Shown here piece after piece: positions 7,419-16,411 of a DNA stretch of 64,000 bases. Under the pieces are notes generated by a model. It did not search any database and had not been told where the DNA came from. It was given only the letters and a program-made list of their open reading frames with translations. Made by a program: the position numbers and the translations under genes. This stretch comes from CBDFGT01 sp965247225 (lineage in GTDB: Bacteria; Pseudomonadota; Alphaproteobacteria; Rhizobiales; Rhizobiaceae): positions 1-64,000 of the forward strand of contig CBDFGT010000018.1 in NCBI GenBank assembly GCA_965247225.1, read 5' to 3'. Within the stretch, counting starts at the first letter, position 1, and each line of letters begins with the position of its first letter.

Positions 7419-8953
7419 TATGCTGCATTTTCCGGTTTTGGCGTTTTCGGGGGCATTTGCGCCAACCATTGCGAAAAGGCCAGTTTCTCTGCCATATTCA
7501 TGTGCAATCCATGTTTGGTACGGCGGCTCAAAATATCGTCTTCTGTCATCGCCCATTCCTGGTCCATCAGAAAACGGGCTTCGCGTTCATAGAAATCCTG
7601 CCCAAACTGTTGTCCGAGGTCTGCCAATGACTGCGCCTGTGCCAGGATCTGGTTTGCCCGCGTACCATACAGCCTTGCATAGTGCTTTGCCAGTGACACC
7701 GGCAACCAGGAAAAATTCTCGCTCAATGTCCTGAGGCAGAGGTCAAAATCCGCACCGGGCATATTGCCGCCCGGCAGGCAGGATCTGGCTGTCCAGGCTG
7801 CGCCCATCTTCGGGAAAAATGTCGAAAGCCGGTCGAGGGCATGTTCTGACAGTTTGCGAAACGTCGTGATCTTGCCGCCAAACACGGAAATCATGGGTGC
7901 CCTGCCGTCCGGTGCATCGACCTCGAAGATATAGTCCCGCGTCACAGCCGAGGGATTGTCGGCATTGTCATCATAGAGTGGCCGCACACCGGAAAAGGAA
8001 TGGACAATGTCACTCGCCTGCAATTGCTGGCGAAAATAGCGGTTTACCGATCGCAGCAGATAGTCGATTTCGCCAACATCGGGAGCCACATCTTCGGGCC
8101 GCCCTTCATACGGAATATCCGTTGTCCCGATCAGGGCCAGATTGTCTTCATAGGGGTTGATAAATATCACCCTCTTGTCGGGGTTTTGCACCAGATAGGC
8201 CTGATTGCCCTTCCAGAATTTGGGCACGACAATATGGCTTCCCTTGACCAGGCGCACCGACCGGCTGGAATTGAGCCCTGCAACATTCCCGATAATCTCA
8301 TTGACCCATGGACCTGCCGTATTGACCAGGGCACGCGCCCTGACCTGCCGTTTTTCTCCGGTGCGTGTGCTGGTAATGTCAATGTTCCAGACATCGTCGA
8401 CGCGACGGGCCGACGAACAGGCGGTACGGGTCAAAATTGTTGCGCCACGCGCCTGCGCATCAAGCGCGTTGAGGATGACCAGACGCGCATCATCAACCCA
8501 GCAATCGGAATATTCAAAAGCCTTCCGATAGGCATCCTTGAGCGGAACGCCTTCCGGCGCGGTTCTCAAATCAAGCGTGCGGGTTCCGGGAAGCATTTTA
8601 CGTCCGCCGAGATGATCGTAGAGAAAGAGGCCCAGTCGCACGAGCCAGGCTGGCCGGTCCTGAGGATTGTGCGGAAGAACAAACCGCATGGGCCAGATGA
8701 TATGCGGTGCCGCCTTTAGCAGCACTTCCCGTTCGATCAGGGCCTCACGCACCAGCCGGAACTCGTAATATTCCAGATAGCGCAACCCGCCATGCACCAG
8801 CTTGCCGGACCGTGACGAGGTTCCCTCGGCCAGATCGCCTTTTTCGCACAGCATGACTTTCAGGCCGCGGCCTGTTGCGTCACGGGCAATGCCTGCGCCA
8901 TTGACGCCACCACCTACGATGAAAAGATCAAAGGTTTCGTTGTCATCCTTCAT
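7418..8953 (-). CDS. eryB: FAD-dependent polyol phosphate dehydrogenase (GlpD/EryB family)
   Basis: A 511-residue flavoprotein of the GlpD/DAO superfamily: FAD-binding FIVGGGVNGAGIARDA at the N-terminus, then SSRSGKLVHGGLRYL, and further GlpD-type motifs VNTAGPW and FGGKITTFR. These enzymes oxidise sn-glycerol-3-phosphate at the membrane and pass electrons to quinone; EryB oxidises L-erythritol-4-phosphate to a tetrulose phosphate. With EryA, EryC and EryH homologues in the same operon EryB is the likelier role, but glycerol-3-phosphate cannot be excluded by motifs alone. The start ATG lies one base after the stop of the preceding gene. Confidence 0.72.
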   Translation of the reverse strand: MKDDNETFDLFIVGGGVNGAGIARDATGRGLKVMLCEKGDLAEGTSSRSGKLVHGGLRYLEYYEFRLVREALIEREVLLKAAPHIIWPMRFVLPHNPQDRPAWLVRLGLFLYDHLGGRKMLPGTRTLDLRTAPEGVPLKDAYRKAFEYSDCWVDDARLVILNALDAQARGATILTRTACSSARRVDDVWNIDITSTRTGEKRQVRARALVNTAGPWVNEIIGNVAGLNSSRSVRLVKGSHIVVPKFWKGNQAYLVQNPDKRVIFINPYEDNLALIGTTDIPYEGRPEDVAPDVGEIDYLLRSVNRYFRQQLQASDIVHSFSGVRPLYDDNADNPSAVTRDYIFEVDAPDGRAPMISVFGGKITTFRKLSEHALDRLSTFFPKMGAAWTARSCLPGGNMPGADFDLCLRTLSENFSWLPVSLAKHYARLYGTRANQILAQAQSLADLGQQFGQDFYEREARFLMDQEWAMTEDDILSRRTKHGLHMNMAEKLAFSQWLAQMPPKTPKPENAA

Positions 8954-8954
8954 A

Positions 8955-9623
8955 TCAGTCACTCCGCGAACCTGCCGATTGCAAACCATAGGATGAAAAG
9001 CCGGCCAGGGTCTCGTTGATCTGTTCCTGCGACAGGAGAACCGGCCCGCCAATGAGCAAGGCATGATAATATTGTTTTGCAAGGGTTTCGAGCTCTACGG
9101 CACGCCACATCGCCTTGTCGAGACTGTCGCCCAGTGCCAGCATGCCATGGTTGGCGATAAGGCAGGCATGCCGGTCCTGTTTCAGGGCCTTCAGGATATG
9201 GACCGACAGGGCCTCTGTCCCGTAACGGGCATAATCTGCCAGCCGCACGTCGTCACCGCCAAAGGCGGCCACCATGTAATGACACGCGGGAATGGATCTG
9301 CGGGCGATTGCCAGGATTGTACAAAAGGCCGAATGCGTATGGACAACAGCGCGGGTTTCGGGCCTGGCCTTGAGAATATCCAGATGAAAACGCCACTCGC
9401 TGGAGGGCTTGCAGGGGCCGTCAAACGCACCATAATCGCCGTCAATGGGCATGGCGGCTATCATCTCGGGTTCCATGTCGTCATAGGGAATGGCGGAAGG
9501 GGTGATCAGCATCACATTGCCAAAACGGACACTGATGTTTCCGGACGTTCCCTGGTTCAATCCGCTGGCATTCATCTGGCGGCAATGCGCAATGATCGAT
9601 TTCCGGATCGTGATCTCCTCCAT
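8955..9623 (-). CDS. Class II aldolase, L-fuculose-phosphate aldolase (FucA/AraD) family
   Basis: A 222-residue zinc aldolase/epimerase. Family landmarks in order: GLNQGTSGNISVR (phosphate loop), SSEWRFH (catalytic Glu region), VVHTHSAFCT (two zinc His) and IANHGMLALG (third zinc His). The length is typical of FucA, AraD and OtnC. Substrates in this family are ketose-1-phosphates or 4-phosphorylated acids. The neighbouring 2-hydroxyacid dehydrogenase makes a decarboxylating tetronate-phosphate role (OtnC-like) worth considering. ATG 9623 is chosen for the AAAGG upstream; a GTG at 9641 is possible and would overlap the dehydrogenase gene. It is the second class II aldolase in one operon. Confidence 0.78.
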   Translation of the reverse strand: MEEITIRKSIIAHCRQMNASGLNQGTSGNISVRFGNVMLITPSAIPYDDMEPEMIAAMPIDGDYGAFDGPCKPSSEWRFHLDILKARPETRAVVHTHSAFCTILAIARRSIPACHYMVAAFGGDDVRLADYARYGTEALSVHILKALKQDRHACLIANHGMLALGDSLDKAMWRAVELETLAKQYYHALLIGGPVLLSQEQINETLAGFSSYGLQSAGSRSD

Positions 9624-9634
9624 GATCTTGCCTT

Positions 9635-10672
9635 TCAGCACGGATTGACGGGCGGCAGGCCGGCCAGATACCGTCGCACTTCTTCGGCGGCCATTTCCGC
9701 AGCAAAGGTAACGGTCCGAACCGACGCCCCCGCGATGTGGGGGGTCAATGTTACATTTGGCAGTTGCAATAACGGCCAGTCGGCAGGCACCGGTTCGATC
9801 GCAAATGTCTCCAGCATGGCACCACCCAGATGGCCGCTGACCAGGGCATCATACAGCGCGTCGTAATCCACCATGGGGCCCCGCGCCGTGTTGAGGAATA
9901 GCGTACCGGGCTGCATTTTGGCAAAGGCGGCAGCATCGATGAAGCCTTTCGTCTCCCCGGTGACCCGTGCATGCAGCGTGATGACATCACTGGTTGACAG
10001 AAGTGTATCGAGAGACACCTGCTCCACACCGGAATTGATATCGTCCACAGACAGTTGCACATAAGGATCAGATACAAGGATCTTGCAGCCAAAGGCCTTC
10101 AGAAGCTTCACAACCTTGGTGCCGATATTGCCATAGCCGATAATACCGACTGTCATTTCCGACAATTCGCGGCCCGTGCGGTCGGCCCTGTAGAGGTCAC
10201 CGCGCCATTCGCCTGACCGCAACGCTTCATGCCCCACCCTTATCAGCCGGGTTTCGGCAAGAATGGCTCCAATGGTAAATTCTGCCACCGCGCTTGCATT
10301 GCGCCCTGGTGTATTGACCACCAGCACACCGCAATCGCGGGCGGCACTCATATCGATATTCACCGGACCGCCGCGCGATACAGCAATGAATTTCAGGGCC
10401 GGCAGGCGCTCCAGCATGGCTCTGGACATCGGTGCGAGCTGGGTAACAAGCAGTTCTGCATCCCCGATGAAATCGACAATATCATCCGGATCCCCCATAT
10501 ATTCCTTCAACCCGTCCATGCCCGCCCGGGCATAGCCATGCTCCATCGGCTCATCCGGCCACGGCTGTTCCAGCATCCGGATTTCATGTTCTGCGCCGCA
10601 GGCATCCACGATCTTGTCGTGGAATATCTGTGGCAGCATGAACCTGTCTCCGATGATGGCTATTTTCTTCAT
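9635..10672 (-). CDS. D-isomer-specific 2-hydroxyacid dehydrogenase
   Basis: A 345-residue NAD(P)-dependent dehydrogenase of the D-3-phosphoglycerate dehydrogenase type. The nucleotide-binding motif is VGIIGYGNIGTKV, substrate/catalytic Arg regions include NTARGPMVDY, and the catalytic His lies in LTPHIAGAS. There is no C-terminal ACT domain, so it is probably not SerA. It shares an ATGA overlap with the upstream EryA-like kinase gene. Its presence implies a 2-hydroxyacid or 2-keto acid intermediate, which the standard erythritol route does not have. The substrate is not predictable; erythronate- or threonate-type acids are a context guess. Confidence 0.78.
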   Translation of the reverse strand: MKKIAIIGDRFMLPQIFHDKIVDACGAEHEIRMLEQPWPDEPMEHGYARAGMDGLKEYMGDPDDIVDFIGDAELLVTQLAPMSRAMLERLPALKFIAVSRGGPVNIDMSAARDCGVLVVNTPGRNASAVAEFTIGAILAETRLIRVGHEALRSGEWRGDLYRADRTGRELSEMTVGIIGYGNIGTKVVKLLKAFGCKILVSDPYVQLSVDDINSGVEQVSLDTLLSTSDVITLHARVTGETKGFIDAAAFAKMQPGTLFLNTARGPMVDYDALYDALVSGHLGGAMLETFAIEPVPADWPLLQLPNVTLTPHIAGASVRTVTFAAEMAAEEVRRYLAGLPPVNPC

Positions 10673-12228
10673 TGTTCTTGATCCTGATTGCGGGTCATGG
10701 AATGCCAGACCGGTTGCAGGGCCTGACGCGACTGTTTGTAAACCGGAAAAATCTTGTTGCTGGCCAATACCAGATCCCTGTCGGGTTCTTCCGGCGGTCG
10801 CTGGAAAGGCGAAACCCAGTGGTGAACACACTCTGCCATGGACGGATAAATCTTCAGCGCAACGGCGGCAATCATCGCAGTTCCTGCGGCCCCTGCTTCC
10901 TCACGCCCGCTGGTCTGGATGGAGGCCCCGAGCGCACCCCCCAGAATCTTGCGAAGGGATTGTGACCGTGCAGCGCCGCCGGTCAGTCGTACACGGTCCG
11001 GCAGCGTACCCATGGCCGCATAACAATCGCGGGCTGACAGTGCGAGGCCATCATAGACGGCCCGCACCATATCGCCAAAACCGGTAGCCATCGACAGTCC
11101 AATGAAGGATGCCCGGGCGGTTGCATCCACAAAAGGTCCGCGTTCGCCAGCCTCCGAAATATAGGGATGATACAGCAATGTACCGGGCCGGGACCGGGCA
11201 AGCCAGGTTTCAGACAGTTCAATCAGGTCCGATTTCTGCAGCTTGATACCCTGACTTTCAAGGAGCTGTCCTGCCATCGACAGGATCCAGTCAATATTCA
11301 GTGTCGCAGCCATATTGGATTGCATCTGCGCGTAATGGCCAGGCACAGGCAGGCACATCGTGTAGCCTGTCAATTCGGGATTGAGGTGCACATCGGAAAC
11401 AGACCTGGCCAGCCGCATGTGCATGCCGGTTGAACCGAGGATGGTACATCCGGCATTGCTGCCCGGCTCGTAAAGTCCGGCACCCAGCGCCGTGCAAACC
11501 ACATCCACATAGCCCAGTACGACAGGAGTACCGGCCAAAAGGCCGGTTTCCTGTGCTGCTATCGACGAGAGCGGATGATACAGGTTCGCCCCGTCCACAA
11601 TGGCCGGAAGCAGATGTTTCCGGGCTGTCAGCCCCAGCGCTTCTATCACATCATTGCAATAGGATCGCGTGCGAATATCGCCAAATGTAAAAACGGCCTC
11701 TGACGGATCGGTTGCGCGTATACCCGTCAGTCTGAAATAGAGCCAGTCCTTGCAATGGAAGGCGGTGGTTGCGTGGCGGAGTTCCGGCGCGGACTGATCC
11801 TGCATATAGCGCAATTGTGAGCCCTGCTGACAGGCGGCCAGCCCTGTCCCTGTCCTTGAATAGCGTAGCGCATCGCTGCCCTTTCCACGCATTGCCGAGA
11901 CCAGATCTCCTGCGCGGGCATCGAGCCAGAGCCAGCCGTGTCCTACAGGTTCCCCGGCCTTGTCAATCAGCCAGTTTCCGTCTCCTTGTGCGGTTACAGA
12001 AATACCAATCGTGCGTGAGGCGAGGTTTTCGACCTTCTGCGCCAGCATGCGCAATGTGGCTGCCGTATTTTCCCATGTCAGGGCCATATCCTGTTCTGAT
12101 CCGCCCCCCGGCAGGAGCTTGTAGATGTTTGGCACGGCGGCCACGGCAATCTGTATTCCGGCCAGATCAAAGGCCACGGACTTGATCACCGATGTTCCGG
12201 CATCTATGCCAATCAGGATATCGCGCAT
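10669..12228 (-). CDS. eryA: FGGY-family polyol kinase, erythritol kinase-like
   Basis: A 519-residue FGGY kinase: N-terminal ATPase motif GIDAGTSVIKSVAFD, ITGQ-like segment VTAQGDGNW, and the C-terminal RLTGGAARS adenosine motif. Length, the WLWLDARA segment and operon partners (EryD-, EryB-, EryC- and EryH-like) match Brucella erythritol kinase EryA, which makes L-erythritol-4-phosphate. The start codon shares one base with the stop of the preceding ABC ATPase gene, and the stop overlaps the dehydrogenase start. It is distinct from the fused kinase 4 kb further along the same operon, so the operon encodes two FGGY kinases. Confidence 0.75.
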   Translation of the reverse strand: MRDILIGIDAGTSVIKSVAFDLAGIQIAVAAVPNIYKLLPGGGSEQDMALTWENTAATLRMLAQKVENLASRTIGISVTAQGDGNWLIDKAGEPVGHGWLWLDARAGDLVSAMRGKGSDALRYSRTGTGLAACQQGSQLRYMQDQSAPELRHATTAFHCKDWLYFRLTGIRATDPSEAVFTFGDIRTRSYCNDVIEALGLTARKHLLPAIVDGANLYHPLSSIAAQETGLLAGTPVVLGYVDVVCTALGAGLYEPGSNAGCTILGSTGMHMRLARSVSDVHLNPELTGYTMCLPVPGHYAQMQSNMAATLNIDWILSMAGQLLESQGIKLQKSDLIELSETWLARSRPGTLLYHPYISEAGERGPFVDATARASFIGLSMATGFGDMVRAVYDGLALSARDCYAAMGTLPDRVRLTGGAARSQSLRKILGGALGASIQTSGREEAGAAGTAMIAAVALKIYPSMAECVHHWVSPFQRPPEEPDRDLVLASNKIFPVYKQSRQALQPVWHSMTRNQDQEQ

Positions 12229-13352
12229 CAGGCAAGCTCCCGTCCATGCGTCAGGGCCTTGCCGCTTTGCGTGTCAAAGACATGCAGGCTGGCGGCATCG
12301 AGCCGGATGGCGATCTGCTGACCATTCTGCAAATGAACACGATCATGCTCGACCAGAACAATCGTGTTTCCGGCAAAATCGGCTGCAATATGCGTCTGGT
12401 CGCCCAGCCATTGATTGGCCGAGACACGGGCTGGAACACCGTTGTCATGTCTCTGAACCGCATAGGGGCGGATTCCGATGGTGACATCACGGTTTTGCGA
12501 CAACCGTTGCAGCACTGTATCGGAAAAGTCCGACGCCGGATAATCCAGCACCATACCATCAGCGAGTTTGAGCAGGAGCCTGCTGCCCTCGACCGCCAGA
12601 CTGGCCGGAAACACATTCATCGGTGGCTCGCCGACAAACGTTCCGGTGAAAAGATTGGCCGGCCTCTCCTTGATCATCGACGGCGTATCATATTGTTGCA
12701 ATACGCCTCCTTCCATCACTGCAATGCGGTCCGCAAGAGCATTGGCCTCTGTCTGGTCGTGGGTCACCAGGATGGCCGTCAACCCTCGTTCCTTGATAAA
12801 ATGTTTGATGCGACCGCGAAGGATCGTGCGCAATTGTGGCTCAAGCTGGCCCATCGGTTCGTCCAGCAAGTGTAGCCTGGCATCTCGCACCAGCGCACGC
12901 CCCAGCGACGCACGCTGCTGCTGCCCACCGGAAATCGAACTTGGATAACGCCCCAGAATGTCTTCAATTTCAAGCAATTTTGCAATTTCGTTGACTTTGG
13001 CATCCACTGTTTCTGCCGACAATTTTGCAGCCTTGAGGGCAAAGGCAATGTTTTCCCGTACCGTCAACGGCGGATAGAGCGAATACCCCTCGAACGCCAT
13101 GGCCACATTGCGCTTGACGGGCGGCAACATATGCACGGGTTGTCCCTTCAGGGAGATTGTGCCGCGGGATACGGGTTCAAACCCTGCAATCATGCGCAGG
13201 ATGGAGGTTTTGCCACATCCGGACGATCCCAGAAGGGCTATAATCTCTCCGGCTGCAATTTCGATCGACAGTTTCTTGACGGCATGGACCCCGTGATCGA
13301 TGGGACCATAGAATTTGTCAACGCCGCTGATAGACAAGGCAGTTTCACTCAT
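12228..13352 (-). CDS. Sugar/polyol ABC transporter ATPase (CUT1), catalytically intact partner
   Basis: A 374-residue MalK-type ATPase. Walker A is GSSGCGKTS, the signature SISGGQQQR, Walker B LHLLDEP with the catalytic Glu, and the switch His is in LVTHDQTEA. The Q-loop reads AFEGYSLYP, with Glu in place of the usual Gln, and the D-loop region is MGQLEP. The C-terminal third is the regulatory TOBE/MalK domain. It pairs with the next, more degenerate ATPase, as in rhizobial glycerol transporters with two ATPases (GlpST-type). It overlaps that gene by 4 bases. The cytoplasmic face of the importer is its site of action. Confidence 0.85.
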   Translation of the reverse strand: MSETALSISGVDKFYGPIDHGVHAVKKLSIEIAAGEIIALLGSSGCGKTSILRMIAGFEPVSRGTISLKGQPVHMLPPVKRNVAMAFEGYSLYPPLTVRENIAFALKAAKLSAETVDAKVNEIAKLLEIEDILGRYPSSISGGQQQRASLGRALVRDARLHLLDEPMGQLEPQLRTILRGRIKHFIKERGLTAILVTHDQTEANALADRIAVMEGGVLQQYDTPSMIKERPANLFTGTFVGEPPMNVFPASLAVEGSRLLLKLADGMVLDYPASDFSDTVLQRLSQNRDVTIGIRPYAVQRHDNGVPARVSANQWLGDQTHIAADFAGNTIVLVEHDRVHLQNGQQIAIRLDAASLHVFDTQSGKALTHGRELA

Positions 13353-14467
13353 GCAGCTACTCCGCGGACCTGTTGGGGCTGATAGGCCGTAACCAGCAAC
13401 TTGCCGGTAGCACGGTCAAACAGCAGCGCCGAAGACGCATCAAAATGAATATGGGCGGATCCTGACACAGGACCGGGTGTGCCTGCCGGACGCGAGACCA
13501 GAATCTCCTCGCCCGTCATGGTGGTCACCAAAGTCACCGTCTTCTCGTTGAGCGGTGTCTCGGCTGATACCGTCACGGGAATGGCACCCGGCTGCGAGGG
13601 ATCACCGAAATGCAGGCTTTCAGGGCGCAGACCAAGAATGCAGGCCTTGCCGGAAAGATCCCCCCGCAGGTCTGGCAGCGGGATACGAACACCGGACAGG
13701 GTGACAGACATGTCATCCGCGACCGTTTCCGGCGTGACATTGAGAAGATTGATCACCGGATCACCAAACAGGCGGGCAATGGCAACCGAGGCTGGTGCGA
13801 GGTAAATTTCTTCCGGCGTTCCCAATTGCTCGATCCTGCCTTTTTCCATGACGGCAATTCGGTCCCCCAGGGCCATCGCCTCCTTGTAGTCCTGGGTGAC
13901 ATAAACGACCGTCGCCTTTTGGGCCGCAAGCAACCGTGGCAATTCCAGCCGCATTTCAAAGCGGAGCTTGGCATCAACATTGCGCAACGGATCATCCAGC
14001 AGCAAAAGCGGTGGGGAGCCAACCAGGGCGCGGGCAAGGGCCGTACGTTGCTTCTGTCCGTTTGAAAGCGCCTTGGGATGATGTGTCAGGACATGATCGA
14101 TCTTGAGGAGCCGGGCGATCTTGCCAACCCCGTCTTTGATAGAGGACGCTGACGCGCGTGCCGCCGTGAGCGGACTGGCAATGTTGTCAAATGCGCTCAT
14201 ATGAGGAAACAGGGCAAAATTCTGGAAAGCCATGCCCACGCCGCGATGTTCGGCATCGACATCCGCCATGTTGTCACCCCCTATCAGGATTTGGCCCTCT
14301 TCCGGTTCGATGACGCCGGCCACCAGCCGAAGGAGCACTGTCTTGCCGGCACCGGAAGGACCAAAGAGAACCAGCGTTTCACCATCGGCAACATCCAGTG
14401 ACAGGTTGTCCAGAACCGCCTGGTTCTTGTATCGCTTGACGATGTTTTTCAATTGCAGGGTTGTCAT
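13349..14467 (-). CDS. Sugar/polyol ABC transporter ATPase (CUT1), degenerate partner
   Basis: A 372-residue MalK-type ATPase with Walker A GPSGAGKTV and a normal Q-loop (AFQNFALFP). Three catalytic elements deviate: the signature is LSNGQ rather than LSGGQ, Walker B ends LLDDP (catalytic Glu replaced by Asp), and the switch-His position reads VTQDYKEA (His replaced by Gln). The C-terminal TOBE-type domain is present. Such a subunit would build one weak or non-hydrolytic ATP site in a heterodimer with the intact ATPase downstream. It starts 4 bases after the permease stop. Confidence 0.85.
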   Translation of the reverse strand: MTTLQLKNIVKRYKNQAVLDNLSLDVADGETLVLFGPSGAGKTVLLRLVAGVIEPEEGQILIGGDNMADVDAEHRGVGMAFQNFALFPHMSAFDNIASPLTAARASASSIKDGVGKIARLLKIDHVLTHHPKALSNGQKQRTALARALVGSPPLLLLDDPLRNVDAKLRFEMRLELPRLLAAQKATVVYVTQDYKEAMALGDRIAVMEKGRIEQLGTPEEIYLAPASVAIARLFGDPVINLLNVTPETVADDMSVTLSGVRIPLPDLRGDLSGKACILGLRPESLHFGDPSQPGAIPVTVSAETPLNEKTVTLVTTMTGEEILVSRPAGTPGPVSGSAHIHFDASSALLFDRATGKLLVTAYQPQQVRGVAA

Positions 14468-14471
14468 GATA

Positions 14472-15329
14472 TCAGCCTTTCACGGCACCAAGAGACAGGC
14501 CTTCAACAAGATAGCGCTGGGCATAAAGGGCAATCAGCAATGTTGGCGTGATCGAGAGGACAATGGCCGCCGCAATCTGTCCATACTGAATACCGGATGC
14601 CGTAACAAAGGCCAGCGCACCCACAGTGACAGGCTGTTTGTCGGCTGAAGCCAGAACCAGCGCAAAGACGAAATTGTTCCACGCAAAGATGAAGGACAGA
14701 AGCCCGGCAGCGGCAATGCCCGGACCGGCAAGCGGAAGGGCTATCTTGCGAAAGGTTGCAAACCAGGAGTGACCGGCAATGCGATAGGCATATTCCACAT
14801 CAACCGAAATATCCTCAAAATAGCCGCGCACGATCCAGAGGATGAGGGGCAGGCAGATCAGCTGGTAGACCCAGACAAGTCCAAAATAGGTATTGGAGAG
14901 GCCCATGGACTGGAAATAGATGGTCAGTGGCAACAGGACCAGAAGCGGCGGGGCAAACCGGAAGGAAAGAAGTGTGAAGGCAATATCTTCCGATCCACGG
15001 AAACGAAAACGCGCAAATGCATAGGCAGCAGGCACACCCAGAATGAGCGACACGATGACGGAGACAGTTGACAGGAAAACGGAATTGCCAAGATTGCGCA
15101 TGAAGGCAATATCGAGTGTACCGGCAGCGGAGGTGAGCTTGCCGGTGATCAGGGCGACGTAATTTTCCAGTGTCGGTGCAAAGAAAACAGACGGCGGTAT
15201 GCGCAGGATGGTCTCGTTTGTCTGAAAAGACATGAGAAAAATCCAGAAGATCGGGAACATGAAGAAGATCACGATGATGCTCAGGGCAATTGCGCGAAGG
15301 CATTTTTCAAGAGGAGATGTGGTTTCCAT
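14472..15329 (-). CDS. CUT1 ABC transporter permease (MalG type)
   Basis: A 285-residue inner-membrane permease with about six hydrophobic spans: residues 10-32, 80-105, 115-140, 145-165, 195-220 and 250-270. The cytoplasmic coupling helix lies around EYAYRIAGHSWFATFRKIALP, the MalG form of the EAA loop with the Gly retained. The N-terminus has one span before a long periplasmic stretch, as in the second permease of CUT1 operons. It works with the MalF-type permease encoded 15 bases upstream and the two ATPases downstream. Confidence 0.87.
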   Translation of the reverse strand: METTSPLEKCLRAIALSIIVIFFMFPIFWIFLMSFQTNETILRIPPSVFFAPTLENYVALITGKLTSAAGTLDIAFMRNLGNSVFLSTVSVIVSLILGVPAAYAFARFRFRGSEDIAFTLLSFRFAPPLLVLLPLTIYFQSMGLSNTYFGLVWVYQLICLPLILWIVRGYFEDISVDVEYAYRIAGHSWFATFRKIALPLAGPGIAAAGLLSFIFAWNNFVFALVLASADKQPVTVGALAFVTASGIQYGQIAAAIVLSITPTLLIALYAQRYLVEGLSLGAVKG

Positions 15330-15344
15330 TGGGGCCTCGTGTTT

Positions 15345-16268
15345 TCAGGCTTCGCCACGGGCGCGTTCGCGCAGCCGCAACCAGTTTTTGATGAAAAGAT
15401 TGGACAGAAAATAGGTTATCGCCCAGAGGATCACCATCAGCGCCGAGGACCGGCCGACATTGGTGGACTGGAAATAGTTGAGATAGGCCTCCACCTGAAA
15501 AACCGTCAGCGTATCGCCCGGGCCGCCCTGTGTCATGGCATAGATGATATCGAACTGCTGTATGGAATCCAGCAGGCGGAACAATGTTGCCGTGAGAATA
15601 TAGGGCGTGAGCATGGGCAGGGTGATGCGCCAGAACACGAAAGAGCGTGGAACACCGTCGATGGCGGCAGCTTCAAAAGGCTGGGTGGGCAGCGAGCGCA
15701 AGCCGGCCAGAAGAAGGATCATGATGAAGGGTGTATAGACCCAGACATCCACCAGAACCACCGTAAACAGGGCGGTGGAGGGCGAAGACGCCCAGCGAAA
15801 ATCCGAAAGGCCGACAAGGCCTGCAAGATAGCTCAGAATGCCAAAACCAGGGTTGGTCATCAGCTTCCACATCAGCGCCGCAAGTGCAGGTGCTGTCATC
15901 AAAGGCAATAGCAGCATGATGGAAATGAAATTGTTGATGGCGGAACGTCTTTGCAGAAGCAGGGCAATACCAAGCCCCAGCAGCAATTCCACAGTTACGG
16001 TCGTTGCGGCATAAATGAGCGAAACCTGCAGGGTTTTCCAGAAGCCGGGATCGAACATGAAGTCGACATAGTTCATGCCCCAGTTGAATTTCTTCGCCCA
16101 CGGCTGGCTGAGGCGGAACCGGTGCAATGAATAGAACACCGCCGTCAGGAAGGGAATCAGGATACCGATACAAACAAGCAAGGCGGGCAAGGACAGCACA
16201 TAGGGCAGCATGCGCCTGGAAATACGAAAACGCGAGGCAGTTTTGCGCCCGTTGGTCATTGAAGCCAT
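15345..16268 (-). CDS. CUT1 ABC transporter permease (MalF type)
   Basis: A 307-residue inner-membrane permease with a strong N-terminal span (VLSLPALLVCIGILIPF), five further spans and the EAA coupling loop FEAAAIDGVPRSFVFWRITLP. It is the first permease of the set, as in MalF/MalG order. ATG 16268 is preceded by GGGAG at good spacing, so it is preferred over ATGs at 16289 and 16259. It is separated from the binding-protein gene by 143 bases holding a hairpin. Confidence 0.87.
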   Translation of the reverse strand: MASMTNGRKTASRFRISRRMLPYVLSLPALLVCIGILIPFLTAVFYSLHRFRLSQPWAKKFNWGMNYVDFMFDPGFWKTLQVSLIYAATTVTVELLLGLGIALLLQRRSAINNFISIMLLLPLMTAPALAALMWKLMTNPGFGILSYLAGLVGLSDFRWASSPSTALFTVVLVDVWVYTPFIMILLLAGLRSLPTQPFEAAAIDGVPRSFVFWRITLPMLTPYILTATLFRLLDSIQQFDIIYAMTQGGPGDTLTVFQVEAYLNYFQSTNVGRSSALMVILWAITYFLSNLFIKNWLRLRERARGEA

Positions 16269-16300
16269 GACAAGCTCCCTTGGCATCATGTATGAAAATC

Positions 16301-16349
16301 TGCGCTCCGGCCTTTCCCTGACAGGCCTGTCCCGGATGGCTGGAGCGCA
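16301..16349 (-). repeat. Intra-operon hairpin between binding-protein and permease genes
   Basis: Arms TGCGCTCC (16301-16308) and GGAGCGCA (16342-16349) pair perfectly and enclose the smaller palindrome ACAGGCCTGT (16321-16330). It lies in the 143-base gap after the substrate-binding-protein gene. Such hairpins often protect the 3' end of the upstream message, so that the binding protein is made in excess over the membrane parts. No T-run is present, so full termination is unlikely. Confidence 0.55.
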
Positions 16350-16411
16350 TGGCAGTGTGCTTGCGCAAGGGCCAGGTCCACCCGGCCCTCACACATCTGT
16401 CCCGGACGGGA

